From NCBI GenBank assembly GCA_964455285.1, contig CAYVVG010000020.1, positions 1 to 55,946 of the forward strand: a stretch of DNA of 55,946 nucleotides. Reading direction: 5' to 3'. Position numbers and translations under genes: made by a program. The notes beneath the pieces were generated by a model that searched no databases, was not told the origin of the DNA, and saw only the letters and a list, made by a program, of their open reading frames with translations. This document shows positions 42,444 through 50,876 of this stretch, piece after piece. The stretch is from CAIVAT01 sp964455285 (GTDB lineage: Bacteria > Bacteroidota > Bacteroidia > Bacteroidales > FEN-979). Positions within the stretch are counted from its first letter, which is position 1, and each line of letters starts with the position of its first letter.

Positions 42444-43268
42444 TCACGCCCTGTGCTCCATCGGCAACCTGCCTCGATCCTCCTGATGAAGGAAAGCAAG
42501 GATCATCCCTTCAGTCACTTCCGGGCGTTCGACCAGCACGAAATGCCTGCTTTCAGGCACAGTTTGCACGCTCCCTATCCGGAACCGGCGCACCAGCGCC
42601 TTTGCGTTGTCGGTAAACAATCCCAACGACGCTTCACCGGTCAGACAAAGGCAGCGATCACGAAGGACGATGTGCAGAGACCCGGCAACGCCACGACGGT
42701 TCGCCTGATATAACAACTTCAGGTACCGGGCCGAAATGTGAGGATCGACATGCCGGATCCCCCGGAATACCTGTTCCCTGACTTTGGGATCGGATCCGAT
42801 CACCCGGCTGCCCAGGAGTTCGAAGAAGATGCGGGACCGGGCCAGGTAGCGGATCACCCATTCACCAAACCAGGGTATCAGCAGAAGGGTCAGGATCCGG
42901 GGAAAGTGCATCACCGGCTCGATGAGTACCAGCGACCGCACCCGGTGGGGGTATCGCTCATTAAAGGCCAGGGCAATGGGAGCCCCCATGCAGTATCCCG
43001 CCAGGGTACATTCCCCGATGCCAAGATGGTCAAGCAAACCGAGCAGGACCAGCGGCAGATCATCAAACGACAGTCCTGCAGGAAACTCCGAATGCCCGTA
43101 TCCCGGTAAATCGAGGCAAACCACCCGGGCCCCGGTGGCCATGCGGTTCATGTTGATCCGGCGAAAGGAAAATGAGGAACCATTCCATTCGTGCACATAC
43201 AGCAGGCATTGACCCGACCCGCGGTCATCGTAAAAGATCCGGTACCCGTTATGAAGAAAGTAAGGCAT
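42444..43268 (-). CDS. Alpha/beta hydrolase with Cys in the nucleophile elbow
   Basis: 274 aa, cytoplasmic. Fold signatures: GSGQCLLYVHEWNGSSFSFR at the oxyanion region, VVCLDLPGYGHSEFP, nucleophile elbow LAGYCMGAP (Cys93 instead of Ser) and ESRHFVLVERPE for the catalytic His. The acid residue is unclear. Cys nucleophiles occur in dienelactone hydrolases and PHA synthases, so this may act on thioesters or as an acyltransferase; otherwise it is a variant esterase. It lies 34 bp upstream of the dikinase-like gene on the same strand. Confidence 0.85.
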   Translation of the reverse strand: MPYFLHNGYRIFYDDRGSGQCLLYVHEWNGSSFSFRRINMNRMATGARVVCLDLPGYGHSEFPAGLSFDDLPLVLLGLLDHLGIGECTLAGYCMGAPIALAFNERYPHRVRSLVLIEPVMHFPRILTLLLIPWFGEWVIRYLARSRIFFELLGSRVIGSDPKVREQVFRGIRHVDPHISARYLKLLYQANRRGVAGSLHIVLRDRCLCLTGEASLGLFTDNAKALVRRFRIGSVQTVPESRHFVLVERPEVTEGMILAFLHQEDRGRLPMEHRA

Positions 43269-43330
43269 AGGAGGGGCCGTGCATACCCGCGATTCAAAGA
43301 TAAAAGGATTTTACCATAAGGATTTCTTAT

Positions 43331-43338
43331 TATTTTTG
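43331..43338 (+). promoter_or_regulatory. -7 element for the lipoprotein/THEP1 gene cluster
   Basis: TATTTTTG fits TANNTTTG, 80 bp before the ATG at 43419. No clear -33 TTTG. Confidence 0.4.
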
Positions 43339-43418
43339 TTCTGCATTAGTTCTTGAATTCAAAGGACTCTTGTGACCGGCTCCCGCTGCTGTACATTCCA
43401 AATAAACCTCATACTGCC

Positions 43419-44078
43419 ATGAAGAACCTGTTCTCCATCACCCTGCTGGCCCTTCTGATCCTGGCTGTGGCCTCCTGTAAAAAAGATGACAAATCCGATG
43501 AAAACACAACCCTGGCGGGGACTCCCTCCCCCATGGGCGAAATCGGCACCACGGTCCAATCCTCATCGGCACCCATTGCCGGTATGAGCGAACTGACTGC
43601 CACCGTCGTATCCCAGGAAAACGGGATCTCCTCTTACTCCGGTTCGGGCCTCGTTACCAACCAGGCCATCAGGAACATCCTGGCCAACCTCCCCGGCATC
43701 ACGATCAGTGGCGATACGGTCAGAGCCAGCGGATACCGGTTCAAACAGACGGTCGAAGGCATCGAAAGTTATGTCGGAATGGGCCCCGGTATCATCGTAA
43801 AATATGCCTCCACCGTCGGGGATACCTATCCTGTGGGGTCAACCGGACGGGTTCGGACCGTCGTCAGCAAATCGACCAGCGATGACTATTCTTACGGAAT
43901 GCTGCTGATCAAAGTGATGCAGATCGACGAACCCACACCCGGCCTGAAAAGCCTCGGCGTGAACAAAATGACCTATTGGGCCAACCACCGTTTCGGCCTG
44001 GTGGGCATCCGGTACGACTTTACCGACGGGACCAACTTGAAACTGCCTGTCTATTGCAGCGCAGAGAACGGCAAATAA
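43419..44078 (+). CDS. Lipoprotein of unknown function
   Basis: 219 aa from ATG 43419, where the lipoprotein signal MKNLFSITLLALLILAVASC begins; Cys20 is the lipidation site, followed by KKDDKSDENTT. The rest is a beta-rich secreted domain (LPGITISGDTVRASGYRFKQ, GPGIIVKYASTVGDTYPVG). I do not recognise a family. Its stop overlaps the next start (TAATG), so it is cotranslated with a small membrane protein. Confidence 0.8.
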   Translation: MKNLFSITLLALLILAVASCKKDDKSDENTTLAGTPSPMGEIGTTVQSSSAPIAGMSELTATVVSQENGISSYSGSGLVTNQAIRNILANLPGITISGDTVRASGYRFKQTVEGIESYVGMGPGIIVKYASTVGDTYPVGSTGRVRTVVSKSTSDDYSYGMLLIKVMQIDEPTPGLKSLGVNKMTYWANHRFGLVGIRYDFTDGTNLKLPVYCSAENGK

Positions 44079-44557
44079 TGGCTGAGGCAAGCGCAGGGAC
44101 GCACATCCGGTATCTGCTTCCGTATGGATGGCGATGGCCGGGAGTTATCCTGTTACTGGCGGGATTGGCCGGGGCGGTTGCTTACCTCGCCACCGATCTT
44201 GTGATCACCTTACCCATGCCGGCCATTTATTCTTCATTCCTCGAAACCCACATTTTCCGGATCCTGCCTACCAATATAACCGACGAAACGATCCTGATCC
44301 TCCTGCTGTCGGGATGCTTCCTCCTGTGCTTTTCACGGGAAAAAGAGGAGAGGGAAGAATGGCGCTCCGTGAGACTGAAAGCACTGGTGTTCACCCTGCG
44401 GATCAATACGGCAATCATGGTTTCTTCCATCCTTTTCATCTATGGGACGGGTTTCGTAGCAGTCCTGGCAGTGAACCTCTTTTCACCCTTTCTCTTATAC
44501 CTGGTGCTCTTTCGGTTACTGAAGATGCGGGCATTGAAAAAGATGCCTCTGTCGTAA
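44078..44557 (+). CDS. Small integral membrane protein
   Basis: 159 aa from ATG 44078. About four hydrophobic helices (WPGVILLLAGLAGAVAYLAT; ILILLLSGCFLLCFS; AIMVSSILFIYGTG; AVNLFSPFLLYLVLFRLL) with a charged cytoplasmic loop (REKEEREEWRSVRLKA). Family not recognised; similar uncharacterised proteins occur in Bacteroidota. It lies 39 bp upstream of the membrane/THEP1 fusion. Confidence 0.75.
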   Translation: MAEASAGTHIRYLLPYGWRWPGVILLLAGLAGAVAYLATDLVITLPMPAIYSSFLETHIFRILPTNITDETILILLLSGCFLLCFSREKEEREEWRSVRLKALVFTLRINTAIMVSSILFIYGTGFVAVLAVNLFSPFLLYLVLFRLLKMRALKKMPLS

Positions 44558-44596
44558 GGCTGACAGAACGACCGCCTCAATGAACTCGAAACAACC

Positions 44597-46714
44597 ATGG
44601 GAAGGAAAACCCTGAATGAGGTCTGGCTGAAATCGGCCGTGCTGGGCTGCCTGTGGGCCTCTTCGGAGATCCTGCTGGGAAGCTTCCTGCATAATTTCCG
44701 GATCCCGTTCTCGGGCAACATCCTGACAGGTATCGCCGTGATCCTGCTGGTCGCGGTGGGTCACCTCTGGAAGGAACGGGGCCTTTTTATCCGTGCCGCC
44801 CTGATCTGCGCCCTGATGAAATCGGTCAGTCCCAGCGCAGTCATCCTCGGCCCCATGGTCGCCATCTTTTCTGAAGGGGCCCTGCTGGAGCTTGCGGTCA
44901 TGATACTGGGCCGGAACATGGCCGGATACGTGATGGGGGGCATGCTGGCCATGACCTGGACACTGTTCCATAAGCTGGCTACTTTCCTGATCTACTACGG
45001 GTTCAACATGGTCGAGATCTACCGGGAACTGGCCGGCTTTGCCGAACGGCAGCTCAGGGTGACGTTCCACTCGCTGTGGGACCCCGTGCTGATCCTCTGG
45101 GGACTTTACCTGGTCATGGGTGTTGCCTCGGCCCTGGCCGGGATCGTCATCGGCCGCCGAACACTGAAGGCCCCCGCCTCGCCTGCCGGCAGCGAAAAAC
45201 GGGCTGCTGCCGTCCGGCAACCTCTGCGTAGCACTGAAGGCACTCCTCCCTCGCTGGCCTGGCTTGTGTTCAACCTCGCAGCCATGGTCATCTCCCTGTG
45301 GTGGATGAACACCGGCGGAGCGATCTCATGGAGTTTTCCGGGCATCCTGATCCTCCTCGTCTGGACAATCCGGTACCGGCGGGCGCTGAAGCCCCTGGCT
45401 AAACCGAAATTCTGGATATGGTTCATGCTCATCACCCTGCTGGCCAGCTTCCTGCTGACTCCCCATCGCGGGACCCCGCAGGGATGGGCCGACGGCCTGG
45501 TGATCGGGTTACGCATGAGCCTTCGCGCCGCCGTGATGATCATCGGATTCTCGGTGACCGGCAGGGAACTTGCCAATCCCGTCATTCGCAGCTGGTTCAG
45601 CCGGACCCGATTCCGAAACCTGCCCCCGGCCATGGAACTGGCTTTCGACACCCTGCCCATCGTCGTCGCCTCCTTCCCCGACCTGAAAAGCCTGATGCGG
45701 GAACCATTCCGTGTCCTTCACCAGGTGGTCTCCCAGGCTGAAGTCTGGCTGGAACGGCTGAAAACGGGGCAGGCTGCACCGGCCCGGGTCGTCATCCTGA
45801 CCGGTGGTACCGGCGAGGGGAAAACGACCCGGCTGACAGAGATCGTAACGATCCTCGACCGGAACCACATCGCCTGCGGGGGGATCCTGGCGCCGGCTGT
45901 GTATGAAAACAATGAGCGCACCGGCTTCGATATCTTCAATGTCGCCACCCGCGAAAGGGCCAGGCTGGCAAGATTGATCCCGGGATCACCCGGCACGGAC
46001 CTCAGCCGGTTCAGATTTTTCGATGAAGGCATCGGTTTCGGACGGGCTGCACTCGACCCCGCGAATTACCGGGAGGCGAAGGTGATGGTCGTCGATGAGA
46101 TCGGTCCCCTGGAATTGAGCGGCAACGGATGGGCCGACTCCTTCGACAGGCTGAGCCGGATCCCCGGCCTCCTCCTGATCGCAGTGACCCGCCGTCGACT
46201 GGTGGCAACGGTCATGGAACGATGGTCGCTGACCGAACCGCTTGTTCTCGATATCGCCACCCTGGATACCGGCGAAATGGTGACCAGGATCACCGGGTAC
46301 GCCGGATGGCAGCCGGTCGCCATTCAGCCCGGAAAGGGCCGGCCGGAAGACCCTTCCGAATGGAGGAACAGGATGGCCCGGCAGGTCGCAGCCGACCTGG
46401 ATATGGAGGGATCCGGCATTTCGGAGATCTACCTGATCGGCAGCACCAAGCGTTATGAAGCCGGTCCGGGCAGTGATATCGACCTGCTGATCCGGTTCCA
46501 TGGCTCGGCTCAGCAAATGCAGTCCCTCCGGGCGTGGCTGGCGGAACGGGGACGCGAACTGGCCCGCCTCAACAGGGAAATGACGGGATATGCCACGGAT
46601 GACCTGCTCGATATTCATCTTGTAACTGATGAGGATATGGAACACAAGACCAGCTTTGCCGTCATGATCGGTTCGCTCCACGACCGGGCCAAACTGTTGC
46701 GGAAAATATCATGA
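44597..46714 (+). CDS. Membrane domain / THEP1 NTPase / MNT nucleotidyltransferase fusion
   Basis: 705 aa. Residues 1-375 hold about nine hydrophobic helices (VWLKSAVLGCLWASSEILLG ... LFHKLATFLIYYGFN ... RNLPPAMELAFDTLPIVVAS), suggesting an ECF-transporter-like S/T membrane part. Residues about 395-570 are a THEP1-type nucleoside triphosphatase with P-loop TGGTGEGKTTRL and Walker B VMVVDEIGPLEL. Residues about 605-705 are a MNT-type nucleotidyltransferase (LIGSTKRYEAGPGSDIDLLI). The three domains are normally separate proteins. The stop overlaps the metallophosphoesterase start by 4 bp. Possible roles are vitamin or nucleotide-linked import with an enzymatic step, but no substrate can be read. 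Confidence 0.8.
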   Translation: MGRKTLNEVWLKSAVLGCLWASSEILLGSFLHNFRIPFSGNILTGIAVILLVAVGHLWKERGLFIRAALICALMKSVSPSAVILGPMVAIFSEGALLELAVMILGRNMAGYVMGGMLAMTWTLFHKLATFLIYYGFNMVEIYRELAGFAERQLRVTFHSLWDPVLILWGLYLVMGVASALAGIVIGRRTLKAPASPAGSEKRAAAVRQPLRSTEGTPPSLAWLVFNLAAMVISLWWMNTGGAISWSFPGILILLVWTIRYRRALKPLAKPKFWIWFMLITLLASFLLTPHRGTPQGWADGLVIGLRMSLRAAVMIIGFSVTGRELANPVIRSWFSRTRFRNLPPAMELAFDTLPIVVASFPDLKSLMREPFRVLHQVVSQAEVWLERLKTGQAAPARVVILTGGTGEGKTTRLTEIVTILDRNHIACGGILAPAVYENNERTGFDIFNVATRERARLARLIPGSPGTDLSRFRFFDEGIGFGRAALDPANYREAKVMVVDEIGPLELSGNGWADSFDRLSRIPGLLLIAVTRRRLVATVMERWSLTEPLVLDIATLDTGEMVTRITGYAGWQPVAIQPGKGRPEDPSEWRNRMARQVAADLDMEGSGISEIYLIGSTKRYEAGPGSDIDLLIRFHGSAQQMQSLRAWLAERGRELARLNREMTGYATDDLLDIHLVTDEDMEHKTSFAVMIGSLHDRAKLLRKIS

Positions 46715-47553
46715 AGATATTCTTTGTCACCGACCTCCACGGACACCGGCACAGGTACGGGAAACTGACCGACCAGATCCGCCTGCAGCACCCCGATGCC
46801 GTTCTTATCGGGGGAGATATCCTTCCCCATTTCGCCCGCCTGACATCCACCGAAGATTTTATCGACGATTACCTGGTGCCCCTGTTCCGGTCATTGAAAG
46901 AAGAACTTCGCGAACAATATCCGGTGGTCGGCATCATCCTTGGCAACGACGATCCGCGGATCGAGGAGCAGGGGCTGAAACAGGGAGAGGAAGCGGGGCT
47001 TTGGCGCTACCTGCATAACCGTAAGGCAGCGCTGGGAGAGTTTACGGTGTACGGCTATTCCTTTGTTCCTCCGACCCCTTTCCGGCTGAAGGACTGGGAG
47101 CGCTATGACGTGTCACGCTATGTCGATCCCGGCTGCATACCACCCGATGAAGGAGCCCGCACTGTCGATACCGGCGAAGACATTGAGTTCTGCACCATTC
47201 AGAAAGACCTGGAGTTCCTCACGGGCGACGACGACCTGGAGAGTGCCATTTTTCTTTTCCACACACCTCCTTACCGCACCGGGCTCGACCGCGCCGCCCT
47301 CGACGGGGTCATGGTCGATCATGTGCCCGTGGATGTGAATGTGGGCAGCATTGCCGTAAAGCGTTTCATTGAAGAACGACAGCCGCGGGTAACCTTGCAC
47401 GGACATGTCCACGAATCGACCCGTCTCACCGGCATATGGCACGAGGTCATAGGCCGCACCCATGCATTCGGAGCGGCGACCGACGATCGGGGATTATGCC
47501 TGGTGTCCTTCGATCCAGGGTGCCCGGAACAGGCTGTCCGGACGATCCTTTGA
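46711..47553 (+). CDS. Calcineurin-like metallophosphoesterase
   Basis: 280 aa, cytoplasmic. Metal-binding motifs in order: FVTDLHGH, IGGDIL, GNDD, FHTPPY and LHGHVHES. It hydrolyses phosphoesters; the substrate is unknown. It is translationally coupled (ATGA) to the THEP1/nucleotidyltransferase fusion and may remove what that protein transfers, which is inference from coupling. Confidence 0.9.
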   Translation: MKIFFVTDLHGHRHRYGKLTDQIRLQHPDAVLIGGDILPHFARLTSTEDFIDDYLVPLFRSLKEELREQYPVVGIILGNDDPRIEEQGLKQGEEAGLWRYLHNRKAALGEFTVYGYSFVPPTPFRLKDWERYDVSRYVDPGCIPPDEGARTVDTGEDIEFCTIQKDLEFLTGDDDLESAIFLFHTPPYRTGLDRAALDGVMVDHVPVDVNVGSIAVKRFIEERQPRVTLHGHVHESTRLTGIWHEVIGRTHAFGAATDDRGLCLVSFDPGCPEQAVRTIL

Positions 47554-47573
47554 CGCAGGGATTCCCGGCGGGA

Positions 47574-47879
47574 TCACCTTCTCCTGCGTGCCCGGTTGCC
47601 GCCCAGGAAACCCCATCCCCCGCTGCCGAGGATGAACCCGAACGCATACCATGCCCCGTTGTTGTTGGGTGCGAAAACGGTGATGTCGTCGCGGAACAGC
47701 ATGATTACCAGGTCGATGGGGGCAATGATGCCGTGCCAGAGGCCGCCCCAGAATCCGAACGTGTGCCCCTTCAGGCATTCCGTCACCGTTTCACTGTTTG
47801 CACATCCGGTCAGCAGCATGACCCCCGCAGCCAGCAGGACGAAAGAAAACGCCCCCCGGAAGAAAATTGATCCTTTCAT
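47574..47879 (-). CDS. Small lipoprotein, Gly/Trp-rich
   Basis: 101 aa from ATG 47879. Lipoprotein signal GAFSFVLLAAGVMLLTGC, then HTFGFWGGLWHGIIAPIDLV and NNNGAWYAFGFILGSGGWGF and a basic end (RARRRR). Small membrane-associated proteins with the WHG...AP.D...SLF/LF pattern are common and uncharacterised. The longer open frame to 47951 adds residues with no signal character. Confidence 0.72.
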   Translation of the reverse strand: MKGSIFFRGAFSFVLLAAGVMLLTGCANSETVTECLKGHTFGFWGGLWHGIIAPIDLVIMLFRDDITVFAPNNNGAWYAFGFILGSGGWGFLGGNRARRRR

Positions 47880-47880
47880 G

Positions 47881-47913
47881 TTGAAAAATATCTGCCGCAA
47901 TTTAATAATTTTG
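47881..47913 (+). promoter_or_regulatory. Promoter of the 47972 gene
   Basis: TTG (47881-47883), 22-bp spacer, TAATTTTG (47906-47913), 58 bp before the ATG. It lies in the divergent region with the small lipoprotein gene. Confidence 0.5.
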
Positions 47914-47971
47914 ATGACTGCTATTCCAGCCACTCTCGCTGAACTGTTCAACCTCCAAAAACCCTGATACG

Positions 47972-48649
47972 ATGAATAGACTGTACACGATCCTGATGAT
48001 GACCTTCCTGCTGGCCTCCGGATCCGTCAATGCCCAGCATTATGATGAGTTCCTCGATGCCTACTCGTACCATTCATCGATGGTGAACCTGAACACCAAA
48101 AACGCGAACGAATATTATGACATCGAGGGAAGCCCTTATTACAACGGGGGATTCACCGATGCTGTCATCTACCTGAAAGATACGACGGTGGTGAAGATGC
48201 CGCTGAGATACAACATCTACGGCAACAAGATGGAATACACTGTGAACGGCATCAACTTCGAGATCGGGAATCCCCGGGCCATCGAGCATATTGAACTCGG
48301 AGGCGCCCTCTTCATTTACCAGCCCGACATCGCATCGGGCACCTATGTGGAACTCCTCCGCACCGGAAACTGCCGGCTGGTCCAGAAACGGGCCATGCGG
48401 TTCGAACCGTCGGAAGGCCCGAAGCCGGTGGTCGGAACGATCACCCCGGCCCGGTTCGCTCCCGACCCCGATACTTATTATATGATCGTCGGGGGGGCGA
48501 AACCCGAGAAGATCCTCAACATCAAATCGGTTCTGGGGGCGCTGAATGACAAAAAGGATGCGGTCGGGGAATTCCTGAAAAAGGAGAAGATCCGCCGTGC
48601 CTCAAAGGACAACCTGATCCGGATCACCGACTACTACAATTCCCTTTGA
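47972..48649 (+). CDS. Exported hypothetical protein
   Basis: 225 aa with signal peptide (LYTILMMTFLLASGSVNAQ). The mature part contains GGFTDAVIYLKDTTVVKMPL and YNIYGNKMEYTVNGINFEI. This resembles a family of Bacteroidota periplasmic proteins of unknown function whose members store a value and compare it with a cellular form. No catalytic motif is visible. The C-terminus is basic and helical (KKDAVGEFLKKEKIRRASKD). Confidence 0.78.
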   Translation: MNRLYTILMMTFLLASGSVNAQHYDEFLDAYSYHSSMVNLNTKNANEYYDIEGSPYYNGGFTDAVIYLKDTTVVKMPLRYNIYGNKMEYTVNGINFEIGNPRAIEHIELGGALFIYQPDIASGTYVELLRTGNCRLVQKRAMRFEPSEGPKPVVGTITPARFAPDPDTYYMIVGGAKPEKILNIKSVLGALNDKKDAVGEFLKKEKIRRASKDNLIRITDYYNSL

Positions 48650-48656
48650 ATCCCGG

Positions 48657-49100
48657 TCAGTCCAACGGGTAACCCTGGTCGGTCCAGTCAACCTTGAGGT
48701 TCTGCTTGAGATTCAGCAGTTTCGGCTTTTTGTACCCGCGTTCTTTCAGCATGCTGAAGGCGGGCCGGATGTTCGGGCAATTACGGAAAGGGCAGCAACC
48801 GCAGTAGATCACCACCATTTTATCTTTCGGTATTTTCTCGAGCGCCTTGCCCAGTTTGTCCAGGTTTGCTTTGTTCGTCATGCTTCCGATCGTGATGGCT
48901 CCCTGGATGTTGGCAAGCGGACCGATGTTGAAGATGACAGGCCGCTGCTCCTTCGGACTGCTCAGCAATCCCGCCAGCACTCCCGGATCCATCAGGTCTT
49001 TTGAGGTCCACGGCTCGTTCGTCTGGGCGGATAACAAGTTGGCAAGGCCAAAGAAAAACCATGCGGCAAACGGTAAAATAATAAATCTACCTTTTTTCAT
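48657..49100 (-). CDS. Exported rhodanese-like protein
   Basis: 147 aa from ATG 49100, where the signal peptide MKKGRFIILPFAAWFFFGL begins. The rhodanese-like core is RPVIFNIGPLANIQGAITIG, then VVIYCGCCPFRNCPNIRPAF, which has an active-site-like loop with three or four Cys instead of the usual single one. It may carry sulfur or act as a thiol redox protein in the periplasm. It converges on the preceding gene, 7 bp between stops. Confidence 0.8.
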   Translation of the reverse strand: MKKGRFIILPFAAWFFFGLANLLSAQTNEPWTSKDLMDPGVLAGLLSSPKEQRPVIFNIGPLANIQGAITIGSMTNKANLDKLGKALEKIPKDKMVVIYCGCCPFRNCPNIRPAFSMLKERGYKKPKLLNLKQNLKVDWTDQGYPLD

Positions 49101-49165
49101 ATATAACATTTTTGACTTTTGAGCCATCCTCTGACCCCATTCAGGGGTAATATAGCAGGAAACGG

Positions 49166-49606
49166 CTATTTATGCTGCTGGGTGGCGAAGCTGATCATCC
49201 AGTTGATGCCGAACATGTCTTCGAGCATCCCGAAATAGTCGCCCCAGAATGTATTCTGCAATGGCATCGTCACCTTGCCTCCTTCCGAGAGACCGTTGAA
49301 GAGGCGGTCGGCCTCCTCTTTCGAGTCGGTGTTGAGGGAGATCGAGAAGTTGTTGCCCTGTTTGAAATGAGGAGCCCATTCTCCGCCGGTGTCGCTGCCC
49401 ATGATCACGGTCCCGTTGCCGATGGGCAGGGAGATGTGCATGATCCGGTTCTTCATCTCTTCCGGCATCGGGGGACAGCCCTCTTCGGCCGGCATCTCGC
49501 CGAATTTTCCGACGTAGGGAAATTCCCCGCCGAACACGGACTTGTAAAACCGGAACGCTTCCAGGCAGTTCCCGTCGAAATTCAGGTATATATTGGCTGT
49601 TGTCAT
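49166..49606 (-). CDS. PhnB-like VOC-family protein
   Basis: 146 aa, cytoplasmic. NIYLNFDGNCLEAFRFYKSV FGG at the start, IMHISLPIGNGTVIMGSDTG in the middle and WGDYFGMLEDMFGINWMIS at the end are the usual PhnB/glyoxalase-fold features. Function of stand-alone PhnB proteins is not established. A promoter was not identified; the 338-bp gap upstream holds a repeat and a gene remnant. Confidence 0.87.
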   Translation of the reverse strand: MTTANIYLNFDGNCLEAFRFYKSVFGGEFPYVGKFGEMPAEEGCPPMPEEMKNRIMHISLPIGNGTVIMGSDTGGEWAPHFKQGNNFSISLNTDSKEEADRLFNGLSEGGKVTMPLQNTFWGDYFGMLEDMFGINWMISFATQQHK

Positions 49607-49657
49607 TGGTTCTGTTGTTTAGGTTAATAATCGTTGCAAAGATACGGATCGAATGAA

Positions 49658-49717
49658 TACCCCACCCCATGCCCCCTTCCCGGACAGTGAGGGGCTTGCC
49701 TCTGCGTCTTTGCGCCC
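49658..49717. repeat. Composite repeat, inverted orientation, degenerate
   Basis: CCCCACCCCATGCCCCCTTC, then CGGACAGTGAGGGG, then CCTCTGCGTCTTTGCG. Read on the minus strand this is T-free-type module, hairpin region and GGGGTGGGGT in the same order as at 6418 and 20517, with more mismatches. Confidence 0.65.
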
Positions 49718-49722
49718 CTGCC

Positions 49723-49866
49723 ATGAGCCCGGTGAGCCTGCAGCAGTCAACCGGCAACCACGAATTTTCCATCCCCTCGGAGGGCCTCACCCGCGGCATC
49801 TATTATTGCCGGATCACCGCCGGAAAGCAAAGCGAGACCCGAAAGGTCATCGTGTTATCCCGATAA
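49723..49866 (+). pseudogene. Remnant of a T9SS type A sorting domain
   Basis: The open frame ends GNHEFSIPSEGLTRGIYYCR, ITAGKQSETRKVIVLSR and stop, which is the classic last 35 residues of a T9SS sorting domain (L.G.Y...T...K.IVL). No signal peptide or body precedes it; the upstream part is the repeat at 49658-49717. It is the tail of a gene whose front has been lost, perhaps through a repeat-mediated deletion. Confidence 0.7.
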
Positions 49867-49932
49867 AAATGGGATCTGTTTCGGTTTTATCTTGATAAAA
49901 ATGTGAAATTGCACACTTTTATCCTGATAAAT
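49855..49932 (+). promoter_or_regulatory. Three palindromes TTTTATC-NN-GATAAAA spaced 32 bp
   Basis: TTATC-CC-GATAA (centre 49860.5), TTTTATC-TT-GATAAAA (centre 49892.5) and TTTTATC-CT-GATAAAT (centre 49924.5). Centres are exactly 32 bp apart, about three helical turns, and the last ends 11 bp before the DUF1295 ATG. This looks like a cooperative operator array. I cannot name the regulator. Confidence 0.6.
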
Positions 49933-49943
49933 CTGCGACACAC

Positions 49944-50876
49944 ATGAAGATCCTCCCCACCGCCATCCTCCTCGGCATCACCCTGCTTGCCGTTCCCGTG
50001 ATCAGTTATTTCACCGGCACCGCCCTGGGGCCCGCCGAATGGGAAACCCTCTACATCCTCGGATGGATATGTGTTGCCGCCATCGTCTGTTGCTTCATCA
50101 CCGGCGAACTCACCGGCAACAACAGCCAGGTCGACAAGCTATGGAGCCTGCTTCCCATCCTCTATACCTGGGTGGTGGCGGCGCAGGGTGAATACGCACC
50201 CCGGCTGTTGCTCATGGCTTCGCTCGTAACCTTGTGGGGTATCCGGCTCACCGCCAACTTCGCCATGAAGGGAGCCTATACCTGGCGTTTCTGGGCCGGC
50301 GAGGAGGATTACCGCTGGGTGGTGCTGCGAAAAAAGCCTGAATTCCAACCCCGCTGGAAATGGACGATGTTCAACCTCTTCTTCATCTCAGGTTACCAGA
50401 ATATCCTGATCCTCCTCTTCACCCTTCCCACCGTGGTGGTCATGCAGCATCCCGATACTCCGCTGGGACCAGGCGATCTCTTCGTCGCAGCGCTGATGCT
50501 GTTTTTCATCCTGTTTGAAACCATCGCCGATATCCAGCAATGGCGCTTCCAGAGGAATAAATGGGCGGCGATCCGGGCGGGCGCCGAACTCACTGAGGAT
50601 CAGAAGAAAGGATTCCCCGACCGGGGGCTGTGGGCGTACAGTCGTCACCCCAACTACTTCGCCGAGCAGGCCATCTGGATCTGCTTCTTTGGGTTCACCG
50701 GGGCCGCCGGCGGACCCGCCTTCAACTGGAGCATCGCCGGGTGCCTGCTCCTGGTCGTGCTCTTCCAGGGCAGCTCCGCCTTCAGCGAGGAGATCAGCGC
50801 GGCGAAATATCCTGATTACGCAAAGTACCAGCGGGAAGTGAACCGGTTCCTACCGTTTAAGCGCCGGAAGGCCTGA
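49944..50876 (+). CDS. DUF1295 membrane protein, steroid 5-alpha-reductase-like fold
   Basis: 310 aa with about eight hydrophobic helices. The C-terminal signature GLWAYSRHPNYFAEQAIWIC is that of the isoprenylcysteine methyltransferase/5-alpha-reductase superfamily, and NNSQVDKLWSLLPILYTW is typical of DUF1295. It may reduce or modify a lipid; substrate unknown. Three palindromes sit immediately upstream. Its last 27 bp overlap the end of the convergent GH29 gene. Confidence 0.88.
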   Translation: MKILPTAILLGITLLAVPVISYFTGTALGPAEWETLYILGWICVAAIVCCFITGELTGNNSQVDKLWSLLPILYTWVVAAQGEYAPRLLLMASLVTLWGIRLTANFAMKGAYTWRFWAGEEDYRWVVLRKKPEFQPRWKWTMFNLFFISGYQNILILLFTLPTVVVMQHPDTPLGPGDLFVAALMLFFILFETIADIQQWRFQRNKWAAIRAGAELTEDQKKGFPDRGLWAYSRHPNYFAEQAIWICFFGFTGAAGGPAFNWSIAGCLLLVVLFQGSSAFSEEISAAKYPDYAKYQREVNRFLPFKRRKA

